From Acidobacteriota bacterium (GTDB taxonomy: Bacteria; Acidobacteriota; Blastocatellia; Pyrinomonadales; Pyrinomonadaceae): a stretch of DNA of 64,000 nucleotides. Below the pieces are notes generated by a model. It ran no database searches. It was not told where the DNA came from and saw nothing but the letters and a program-made list of their open reading frames with translations. Where the stretch lies: contig JADJOS010000001.1 in NCBI GenBank assembly GCA_016713675.1, positions 62,001-126,000 on the forward strand. Direction: 5' to 3'. This document shows, piece after piece, positions 52,508 to 61,070 of this stretch (positions are counted from its first letter, which is position 1; each line of letters starts with the position of its first letter). Position numbers and translations under genes: made by a program.

Positions 52508-53439
52508 ATGGACTCAAACATTATTCACGAAACCGACGAAATAGGAAGAATTCTAAACGTAAGCCTTGATCGACCGGTTCACCTTATGGTGGACTACGCA
52601 CTCAATTATGCCGCCATGGGCATCCCGGTATTTCCGGTTCATGGTGTACGGGCGTATCAAGGAGGGTATATATGCGATTGCCGTCAAGGCGTAGATTGTA
52701 AATCCGCCGGAAAGCATCCGGTGACGCGTAACGGGCATAAGGACGCGTCGACCGATCCCGTTGTGATCAGCCGATGGTGGGCGAAGCCACCCATTTCCAA
52801 TATCGGAATTCCAACGGGCAGTTCGTCAAAGTTGTTTGTCCTTGACGTTGACGGACCTACGGGCGAGGAGGCATTAGAGGACCTTCACGCATACTATCGA
52901 GCCCGCCAGGGTGACCATTTTGACTGCGGAACCGAAACGCTACAATCGACTACCGGTCGTGGGCGCCACTTGTATTTTAATTATCGGGAGGATAGGCCGT
53001 TTCACGGCAGTGCGTCCGAAATAGGTTCAGGCCTCGACATCAGGGCCGACGGAAACTACGTGGTTGCGCCCCCCAGCCTCCACAGATCGGGTCGAAGATA
53101 TTCATTGGTCGGAGCATCAACACCTGTTCTTGACCCGCCAGACTGGCTTATGTACGAGATTCTACAGCGCGAAACAGGAATATTCGGTCATACCGAGCAG
53201 CCCCTTCGGCGCTCGATCGGATGTAACCGAGGCGAAGCGATAATGGATGGCACCCGAAACATCGACCTGTTTAAGTATGGTTGCGGGTTGGTAAACAGCC
53301 ATCCACCGGACGAAGTGGCAAGGAGAATAACCGAGATAAACGCCGGGCAATGCGTGCCGCCAAAAGACGAAAAGGAGCTGGGGAGATCATAATCAATATC
53401 GAAAAATACCGGGGCAAGACGAACGGCAAGCCCGATTAA
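52508..53439 (+). CDS. Prim-Pol (AEP) plus PriCT-1 replication protein, frameshift near the end
   Basis: About 310 residues if repaired. The bifunctional primase/polymerase domain (residues 25-205) shows its three motifs: FVLDVDGPTG (DxD), TTGRGRHLYFNY (sxH) and GLDIRADGNYVVAPPSLHRSGRRY. A Cys-rich insert (CDCRQGVDCKSAGKHP) may bind zinc. A PriCT-1-like part follows (GTRNIDLFKYGCGL...NAGQCVPPKDEKEL). The visible frame stops at 53392 in ELGRS; adding one G to the G4 run at 53380-53383 continues it as GEIIINIEKYRGK to 53439, the usual PriCT ending. No helicase domain follows. It probably primes or copies the element DNA. Confidence 0.85.
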
Positions 53440-54084
53440 AGTCACGAAACGGCCCCCACTACAGAGACCAACTCGATCACGGCCACACCAGTTTTATCTC
53501 TTGGGCCGGGAGACCGCGTGATCCAGATGAGTATCGATTGGGGCCAGCCACATTGCAACGACAAAGTGCTTGCGGGCGGCCCAGACTAGCGTGGCGAGGA
53601 CCAGGGCTATCGAGGGGAGCCGATGATAGTCCCGGGAATTCCCGTAGCCGCAACCCTGGCCCCAAGCACCACCGAAAAGAGCCCCCAGTATTCCCTACGG
53701 CCCTACAAAAGGCCATCTCAGAGAACATCTCAGTGACGAGGGTCAGATGTGAGTTCTAAGCAAGACGCCGCGAACCGAGGGGACTCGACGCGGCGTCTTG
53801 CTTAAGCAACCGAAAGTTTGGGATGGAGACTCTGAAAAAACTCAAATCCACAAGAGGGCGCAACACAATAGCGGCTCGTGTTCGTATGATATAATAGAGA
53901 CGGTTGTCACACTCGCTCGACCCGCTAACCGGCACAAATCCGACGGTCCCACCCCACCACCAACATGCCTAAACCCATGTCCACAATGCGAATTAACTGA
54001 CCGCCAGAACGTCGATATCGTGATCGCAAAAGATTTAGTCTACGGCATGCAGCAGGGTATGTGTTCGCTAGGGGCACATTTTTT
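53440..54084. other. 645-base region without a convincing gene
   Basis: Short open frames exist (for example 53538-53759) but none shows a family or an RBS. The clear structure is a long inverted repeat (53757-53804). An AT-rich patch near 53880-53900 (TATGATATAATAGAG) could hold a -10 promoter element reading right toward the HTH gene. Confidence 0.55.
53757..53804. repeat. 16-bp perfect inverted repeat (large hairpin)
   Basis: TAAGCAAGACGCCGCG (53757-53772) and CGCGGCGTCTTGCTTA (53789-53804) around a 16-base loop. The stem is perfect and GC-rich, without a T run on either strand. It may be a terminator acting without U-tract, a protein site, or a single-strand origin hairpin of the element. 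Confidence 0.8.
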
Positions 54085-54635
54085 ATGAATACAAAACGAA
54101 CGCGAAAAAACGCCCCAAAGGTGAGTGATGCAAAGAAGGTTGCAGTGCTTGTGGACAAGCGGATTGGTTTGGATACGGTCGTGGCGGTGGCTAGACACCA
54201 TGGAATCTCAACCAACCATGTGTATAAAATCGAGCGAACTGCCTCGCCAGCTGTGCTAGCCAAGGTCGAGGCAGTGGTCAGCGATTTGGCTGAGCGACTG
54301 GCTCGGGTACGGGACAAAGCACTGGTGGCAATCGAAGACCGCCTGGGCGATGGGGAAGACATACCGCTGAACCAGCTGTCTAGCACCTTCGCTACGCTGT
54401 ACGATAAGCATGCACTGAGACCAATCGACCGACCAGCAGGGTCGAGCATTTGGTCTCGGCAGACCAGCATGCCCTCGATTTCTTTGCCCTGTTGCAGACC
54501 AAAATGGACAGGCAAAGTGCCTTGGAATACCTCCGGAAGGCAGACCTCAAGCCACTGGTTTCGGACGGAACGCGAGACCGAATCGTGCTGCAGCTGACCA
54601 GCGGAACGGTCGAAGAGGTCGCCGTCAAAATTTGA
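54085..54635 (+). CDS. Helix-turn-helix protein of the integrated element, with frameshift
   Basis: About 183 residues if repaired. N-terminal HTH: LDTVVAVARHHGISTNHVYKIE, then a helical part (VEAVVSDLAERLARVRDKALVAIEDRL) and NQLSSTFATLYDKHALRPIDRP. Here the frame changes near 54437-54441 (a GGG run): the other frame continues VEHLVSADQHALDFFALLQTKMDRQSALEYLRKADLKPLVSDGTRDRIVLQLTSGTVEEV to 54635, which fits the helical character. One added G joins them. ATG 54085 has AGGGG upstream. The layout recalls small-terminase-like or plasmid regulator proteins, but I cannot name a family. Confidence 0.65.
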
Positions 54636-54724
54636 TGCACTATATGCAGGTGAAAGTGTGAGGCGAAAAACGCGAGCCCGATGCGAATCGATGATTGTGA
54701 TGACGGCGACCTTCATCAGTTTGA

Positions 54725-54810
54725 GACCGCAAACCACTCGTGTCAGACGGTACGCGAGACCGTGTTGTCTTGCAGTTGACCTCGGGGTCTGTCGAGGGGT
54801 CGATTTAGCC
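54725..54810 (+). pseudogene. Degenerate second copy of the HTH gene's 3' end
   Basis: The frame ending with TAG at 54808-54810 reads KPLVSDGTRDRVVLQLTSGSVEG, almost the same as the C-terminus of the HTH gene just upstream (KPLVSDGTRDRIVLQLTSGTVEE), with many silent differences. A TGA stands just before it and no start is present. It is thus the tail of an old paralogue, probably left by tandem duplication followed by deletion. Confidence 0.8.
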
Positions 54811-54857
54811 ATTTTTGCGCTCCCTTTGTTTGCAACGACTTAGCCTCAAAAAAGGGG

Positions 54858-54920
54858 GACAGGCTGTATACAGGATGCGACAGGCTGTATACAGGCTGTG
54901 ACAGGCTGTATACAGGATGC
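54858..54920 (+). repeat. Three 21-bp iteron-like direct repeats
   Basis: Units start at 54858, 54879 and 54900; each begins GACAGGCTGTATACAGG and ends in ATGC, CTGT and ATGC. Each holds the perfect palindrome CTGTATACAG. Units 1 and 3 are identical. Length and head-to-tail order fit iterons of plasmid origins. They lie about 1.4 kb after the Prim-Pol gene. Confidence 0.85.
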
Positions 54921-54921
54921 C

Positions 54922-54970
54922 ACACTCTTACTCTTACTCTTACTCTTACTCTAACCTTCGGTAAGAGTGT
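54922..54970 (+). repeat. CTCTTA hexamer repeats inside a 10-bp inverted repeat
   Basis: Four to five copies of CTCTTA (54924-54951) directly after the iterons. The run begins with ACACTCTTAC (54922-54931), and its exact reverse complement GTAAGAGTGT lies at 54961-54970, so the segment can fold into a hairpin. Confidence 0.75.
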
Positions 54971-55790
54971 AGCCGTGCTTCGAACTGGCAGAGCCTCGGA
55001 TGAGGAGAGCCCGACCGCTAGCCAATCGGACGGCTACCTCTGAGCGCCAGCTGGTCGAGCGGATGGTGGTCGGGGTCGGGCTAGCCAGCTGGCTGGGCAG
55101 GGTGTCAAGAAAGTATTGTTTGTTGACATCCGAAAACCAGCACGGTCGAACCAGCATCCACGGGCATGTGGCGAGGCAGATCGGCGAGGGGTTAATTGAC
55201 ACCCAGTTCTAGCCATCGGGATCGGCCGGCAGGGTGGCTAACGGTGCTGGCTGGCGGAGGTGGGCAGTCAGTGGGCCGGTGCATGGGTGCTAGGCACATC
55301 CGCTAGTCTACATGTCGAGCCACACGCCAGTGCCGGGGCATTAGGGGTGATGGTTCGGGGCTGAATAGGCGATTGCTGCGCCGTGAGCACACCTAGGGGC
55401 TCACTTCGGATCGAGAGAAGGCGCTAGCCGCCATTCGGGGGAATTTTTCAGTGGGGGCGCTCCTACGACATGGCACCGGGCAAGGGGTGGGTGGGGGGTG
55501 ATGGACAAGGGTACTTGGCTTGGGGTTCGCTGACCGGGGGAGGGGCCGTCGCTCGCCAGTAACTCTAGGCACCAACTCCAGCGATCAGCGCTGCACCGAC
55601 CCACCCCATTTGCTTTTCCAAAACCCTGAGCAAAAACGCAAAAAAAATTTCTAAAATTTTTGAAAAGTCAGGATTTGCTTGCTGATTCTAGTATTTCTAA
55701 GCTCCTCGAATTCAAGGGAATCAAAAACCATAAGGCTACCCTTCGGGAAGAAGACTAAGTAGCTAAGGGGCTTCAAACTAAAATGTGTAG

Positions 55791-55940
55791 GGAAGGCGAC
55801 GCAAAGGCTTGGGTAGGCCCCGGCCGGCCGATGACCGCGGGGCTGAAAAAGGATCCAGATCCGAGCTCAAGGCCGGCGAGCTCAACCACTCGCAGATCGC
55901 CAGGAAGCTGAAGATCAGCCGCGGCTCGGTCATAAACTAG
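55791..55940 (+). pseudogene. Remnant of a serine recombinase (resolvase) C-terminal HTH
   Basis: The frame 55791-55940 reads GRRKGLGRPRPADDRG, then ELKAGELNHSQIARKLKISRGSVIN and stops. The GLGRP linker followed by IARKLKISRGSV is the C-terminal HTH of Tn3/Hin-type resolvases (HTH_7). A TAG stands just upstream and no catalytic domain is present. It is a decayed fragment of a mobile-element recombinase. Confidence 0.7.
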
Positions 55941-56478
55941 CTAAAGGAAAATACTTCGAAATCGTAATTCCGAGATAACATCGGGTCCCGCCCGGGGCGG
56001 ACGGACGGTGTGCGTGGAACCCTATCACACGTTATCGAGGCCTTTCGGGAGTTGAATCGAATTTCCGATAGGGATAGAGACGCACGACACCAAATCCGGA
56101 ATTCCGTCTTCAATATTTATTTGTGTAAATAGGCATCATTTCGAGAAGGGGGTAATGGGCAAAGGTACTTAGTATCAGCGGACATACCGGCCAGTGGAAC
56201 AGTCTGCCCGGCCGTAGGCGTCTTTGGCAGATTACCGACACCTAAAGCTATACGGGAATCGATCATTCCCGAGCCCGGTCAACCGTGTGTAACGTTCTAC
56301 TGAGCCTATTACGCTAGAATCATCATTTTATTGGAGATGTCGCGGCAATTTGAGAGTGACTGATAATACGTTCTTGGCTATTGTTGACTTTTGGAATCAC
56401 ACTTCGAATCTTGAATCGGTGAAAAAATCATGACATATTCCTTCAAGACTCTTGAGAACTGTCCGCCGAGGTAAGAAC
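55941..56478. other. 538-base region without a gene
   Basis: I see no gene or clear repeat here. The sequence turns AT-richer from about 56300 toward the next gene. The right end of the integrated element may lie in or after this stretch, but I find no second tRNA copy to mark it. Confidence 0.5.
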
Positions 56479-56910
56479 ATGAGAAATGAGCTGAAAGGTC
56501 TCACTAGAAACAGTCCACGACCTCTGCAGGCTCTTTTCTTGGAGTTGTTCGATTGGTTAGATAGATTTGAATTTAAGAAAGAGCGAAGTGTTGATAGATC
56601 AGGAAAGCCCGGAGGTACAGTTAAGTTTACCTCGAAAGGAAATCAGGTTTGCTCACTACAGGTGTCACCGGCTAGGGATATTCACTTGCACTTTGGCACC
56701 GCATTCTTTGCGGAGCAAGGGCTCTTAGAAGAGCTTCGCGAGATAATATTTTTAGATATTCAGCCTCATGTCGTTGGTGATTCAAACGGCACTGCGTTAT
56801 GGAAAACGAAAAGTGGGCAAAAGATCATATTAACCGGAAGTGATCTAAGCATCGCTGCCACCATCGTCGAAAAGCTCACACCTCTATTTGATCGAATTAG
56901 GAAAGAATAA
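56479..56910 (+). CDS. Hypothetical protein
   Basis: 143 residues from ATG 56479, with GAGG 14 bases upstream; the frame is open from 56452. No family known to me. The N-terminal part has a helix (LQALFLELFDWLDRFEFKKE), then a beta-rich middle (GGTVKFTSKGNQVCSLQVSPARDIHLHFGTAFF) and a C-terminal helix. Base composition is more AT-rich than the core genes, so it may belong to the accessory region. Confidence 0.55.
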   Translation: MRNELKGLTRNSPRPLQALFLELFDWLDRFEFKKERSVDRSGKPGGTVKFTSKGNQVCSLQVSPARDIHLHFGTAFFAEQGLLEELREIIFLDIQPHVVGDSNGTALWKTKSGQKIILTGSDLSIAATIVEKLTPLFDRIRKE

Positions 56911-57035
56911 TTCGAGAAGTAGTTGCGATCTCGCAAACATCAGATTGATTCAAGAATCGTAATAACTCAAAAAGTGTTGCCTTAGCCCCGTAATCAAGAC
57001 TTTCATACCGAAGGGATATAACCGGTGGTCAAACT

Positions 57036-58363
57036 ATGGATTCAATTGAGCAAATTGCAGTATTTGTCGACATTGAGAACGTAATTGGTTTCTGCAATGA
57101 ATTACGACTTCCCGTAGACCTCGCGGATGTCCTTGAAAAACTCAAGGAAGAAGGTCGAATAACCGTTCGTCGGTCATTTGGCGATATCACAAAAGCTCTT
57201 TCGGCAACGGGCCAGATTAGAGAGACAGATAATGTCCGGCGGATGCTCAGGGACAATCTTTTTTTTCATGAGGACATACCGTATGTCTCGCAATTCAAAA
57301 ATTCTGCAGACATGCGGCTTGCCGTTGAAGCTCTTCACACAGCTTTCACTCTTCCAAGCATTTCAAAATTTGCGATCGTGTCCGGGGACAGCGACTACGT
57401 CCCGCTTTTCCTCAAGCTACGCGAGCAGAGTAAATCCGTAATCGGAATTACCGGCAGCGACAAGAGGACGGCCATTATTTATCGTAATGCATGCGACAGC
57501 TTGTTCTATTTTGAAGACCTAACAGGTCTATCAATCTCAAACGCTCAACTAGACCCTGCCCCACCGACTAGTGGGGACATAGCTGGTCAGGATGCTCCCG
57601 ACGAGGAGGCGAAAGTTGACTATCAGGTATTGAAAGACGAATATGCGAGTCTTTTAGTAAAGTCAATCCAAGTGCTTCAGCAACTCGGCAAAGCCGCGAC
57701 ACCGTCAGCTCTTCATCCCCAGATGCGACAGCTTCAAGCCGACTTCGACTATGAGCGAGCAGGCTTCACGTCTTTCAACGAACTTGTTCGTTTCGCCGAA
57801 ACACAAAACATGATCGTCGTCGAGCAGGAGAACAATGACCTGCAAATTTCCTTACCGGCCCAAGCTATCGATGCGAAGCAAGTAGTTTCGACTGCACAGT
57901 ATAGGCTGTACTTGCAGGAACGATTGAAGTGCCAGTTGCCGGCAGTTGACTTGCTCAACGTGATTAGTGAACAGGCATTTGCCCAAATAGGGTTCAGTCA
58001 AGATGACGGGGTATTCTATTGCGGGACCTTTCCCACGATGTTACCGACGAACTCGTGTATAAGAATATTAATGTGGCTCAGCCCGAGGTTTATAAATATC
58101 TTTATTCTTTATACCGTGCAAGGTGCTTTATTTTTGAACCTACGTCATATGGTGAGTTTAATCCAAAGATTAAAGGGTTCAACGCTCAAAAAGACGAGTG
58201 GGACGATCATTTTGTCGCCGCTCAAATTCGGTTGATGGATCAAGATGCCGACCTGGCGATATACCCACGGAAACTCAGCATGCTCTTCTACGGAACTGAG
58301 AGCAAGACTATGCATATCAAACAAATCGCACAGAGCTTAGGCATCAAATATGAAGTGGATTGA
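57036..58363 (+). CDS. NYN domain protein with OST-HTH/LOTUS domain, frameshift near the 3' end
   Basis: About 441 residues if repaired. Residues 5-165 form a NYN domain (AVFVDIENVIGFCNEL, NSADMRLAVEALHTAF, FAIVSGDSDYVPLFLKLRE with the catalytic Asp residues). Residues about 205-275 are an OST-HTH/LOTUS domain (LVKSIQVLQQLGKAATPSALHPQMRQLQADFDYERAGFTSFNELVRF). The visible frame goes astray after SQDDGVFY; adding one G to the G4 run at 58008-58011 continues it in the other frame as LRDLSHDVTDELVYKNINVAQPEVYKYLYSLYRARCF to 58363. LOTUS domains bind RNA, including G-quadruplexes; with NYN this suggests an RNase or RNA-binding factor. Confidence 0.85.
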
Positions 58364-58416
58364 ACATTCTTTGGTGCAATAGGACCGTGCTTTTTTGAAC
58401 CCGCGTTTCCGTTTAT

Positions 58417-61070
58417 ATGACCCGAATCCTAAACATCAGTTCTTGCCCTAATCCATCGGATGTCGATTGTTCGGGCGTGCTTGTGATCACACCTCACCGG
58501 GCCGCCGCCTCCGCTCTTGGTAAGGCGTATTATAGTTTGCCGCGACTTGCTCGAGGCGTACTCAAAGAGGCCCGTGGGTTGGAGTTAGCTACCGATATAA
58601 TGGCTCGGCACACGCTAAAAGGAGTTCTTGCCAAAACAATCAAGAACGCTGATCCGGGGTCGATGGCAGTTCGGCTGAAGACAATAATGCAGACGGTGTT
58701 ACGGACCGGTATTGATGTTGATGCACTGATCGAACGAGGTTCGCCGAGAGTTCTTGAACTTGGGCTCATCACCAAGGCCTATAAGGCCGAGTTGCTAAAG
58801 GACAATTTGATCGACAGGGCAGAACTGCTTTGGGCTGCTGCACATTGCGAGCCGGAGCTCCGGTTTCTTTTCATTTATGGCCATCACCGTGCCCGCAAAG
58901 AGGAGATCGTCTTCATCAATGCGATCGCAGGCGAAGGCAGCACATTCTATTTGCCTTGCCACGGAGACGGTATATTTACCGGCAATCGGGAGTGGGCGGA
59001 ACGGCTCGTCACGTTTGGCTGGCAAACTGCCGACAACACTGCGGATTCTCCGCAAACGACCGGTCAGACGCTCGCAGCAAACTTTACCAGTCCAACAAAA
59101 TCACCGTCCGGCAGTGACGCCATTGCGTATCCAAATATCGAATCCGAAGTTCGAGGCACGCTCTCTCGAATAAAGAAGATGGTCGTCGACGGGACCGATC
59201 CCTACGAAATCGCGATCGTCTGCCGCGATCAGGAAGCTACGCACCGGTAATCGACGCGGTGGCGGACGAATATGGTTTGCCGGTGCGAATCGGGCACAAT
59301 GTCCGGCTAAACAGCACGGTTTTCGGCGGCTTTGTCCGCTTGATGCTCGACGCATTCGATCAGAAATTCGGCTACGAGCCTACGGCACGCTTCATGTTGC
59401 ATCCGTTTGGTCCGGGCCTGCCTGATGGGATTTGGACGGCGGCCCGTCAAACTCGCACATCCGGGCGGGAAGCGTGGTCGGACTCGGTGTCGATCTCACC
59501 TCGGTGGATTGGCCCGCTATTCAGACATTGACCAGGTGGGCGAGCTGCACCAGACGAGCGTTTGAGGCGTTGGGTGTCAGGAAGAAGGCCGCTAACCGGG
59601 CACGTGAAATTCTCGCTTACGATACTTTCATAGAGTCAATCTCCGCAGTCGAAAGGATCGAAGGAGATAATGACCTGACGTTTGCCGAATTTTCAGCGAT
59701 CATCGGCGAGGTCCTTGCCGAAGATTCTGTCCCGTTTGCCCCCGGTGCGGCGGGCGTAGCTCTTTTTGAGCCGAACACGATCCTCGGTGCAGAATTCGAT
59801 CATCTTTTCGTGATCGGGGATGGCGGAGGGCGTTTTCCCTGCACCTGCTCGCGAAAACCCAGTGATCGATTTCTTTGAAAGAAAGCTGCTAGGACAACAC
59901 GGAATCGAATTTGAAGAAGCCGCCGAGGTCGCCAGGTGGGAAGCTCTGTCATTTTATTTGACGCTGCTGGCCGGACGAAGATCAGTGAGCTTTAGTTATC
60001 CTTCCAGCCTCGACAACGGCGAACTAATGCCGAACTCCTTCTTTGACCGCCTTGGCCTCACGCCGTTAAAGGCTCCCCCGGATACAAAGATCGTCTCAAG
60101 CGTGAAAGAACGAAGAATGGTTGTGCTTAGAACTCAGGAAAGTCCTTCTGACGACATGGTTCTGGCTCCGGCACGCGTTCAGTATGCGGTCGAGTTGAAC
60201 CGCGAGAACTCGCCGCATTACGACGAGTATGATGGCGTGATCGGGGTACCGTTCGAACCCGGAGACCGTCGCTGGAGTGCATCGCAACTAACGGCGATCG
60301 GCCAATGCGGATTTCGTTGGTTTGCACAGCGTGTTCTTAAGCTCGAGCCTGTCGAGGAGATCGAGCTAGGCATGGACTACACCAAACGCGGCACCTTTTA
60401 CCACAAGGTTCTGGAGCTCGCGGTTTCCAGAGCAATGGCTGAGGGAGATATACGAGCCGCGACACTTCAACACCTGGATGCAGCCTTCGCAGAGGCGGAA
60501 AAGAGTCCGGACGCAGCCGTACCAACGCTGCTTAACTGGGACCTGCAGCGGGCCGAACATATCGGGGCACTCAGGAAAGCAGTTGAGTCGGTGGAGTTCA
60601 TCAGCGATGGTGCCCGCGTTATCGGTCTAGAGCAGATGTTCGAGGAAACTTGGAATGGATTTCGGCTCATTGGTTACATCGATCGAGTCGATGAAACTCC
60701 TGATGGGTTGATCGCCATTGATTACAAGACCAGCTCGGTGCCGCCGAAAGGTGCAAAAGACGAGGCCGGAAAACTCACGGTTGATGTACAGATCCCGTTA
60801 TATTCAAATGTTGCACTCAAAAAACTCTATCCCGCGGGCACTCTTGGCAACAGCGTCTATTACTCACTGGTCAAAGGCAAGGTACTCAGAGCAGAGAAGG
60901 AGGATGACTTCGTCAAGCTCGATGGTCTGGTAAACAGGATCAAGAAGACTCTCGCTGACGGTAATTTCGCGGTGGATCCTGATGCGGATGAATACGCCTG
61001 TACCTACTGCAAATTTGACCAAGTATGCCGCAAGGGGCTGCGTCTGGAGCGAAAAACAGCTAACACATGA
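58417..61070 (+). pseudogene. addB: AddB-type helicase-nuclease subunit, broken by three frameshifts
   Basis: The protein is spread over four frame segments: 58417 to about 59235 (MTRILNISSC...VCRDQEA), to about 59435 (YAPVIDAVADEYGLPVRIG), to about 59818 (HIRAGSVVGLGVDL...FDHLFVIG), and to 61070 (MAEGVFPAPARENPVIDF...). The last holds the PD-(D/E)XK nuclease (GLIAIDYKTS) and the iron-sulfur cysteines QCGFRW and CTYCKFDQVC, typical of AddB. The third break lies at a G4 run (59816-59819). About 880 residues if repaired. With AddA it would resect double-strand breaks for recombination. The stop overlaps the AddA start (ATGA). Confidence 0.82.

Larger units (their letters stand above)
54811..55790. 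other. 980-base gene-poor region with iteron-like repeats
   Basis: Left part: three 21-bp direct repeats, hexamer repeats and a flanking inverted repeat (54858-54970). The rest (54971-55790) has no gene I can support; it is rich in short GC palindromes such as CTAGCC/GGCTAG, with an A/T-rich patch at 55620-55690. Open frames here lack start signals and families. Confidence 0.6.

Noticed and set aside
53757..53804. Integron attC site
   Set aside because: The inverted repeat is perfect and lacks the RYYYAAC/GTTRRRY boxes and the unpaired bases of attC; no integron integrase is present.
53925..54812. 295-codon - strand open frame opposite the HTH gene
   Set aside because: It is the mirror of a real + strand gene with matching HTH pattern; the product has no recognisable family and many rare residues.
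54743..54925. Repeat peptide frame on the - strand (HPVYSLSQPVYSLS...)
   Set aside because: This is the translation of the 21-bp iterons; the period of 21 gives a seven-residue repeat in any frame. No RBS or family.
55393..55604. - strand open frames of 60-67 codons in the gene-poor region
   Set aside because: Pro/Arg/Ser-rich products typical of random GC-rich DNA; two frames overlap and neither has an RBS or family.
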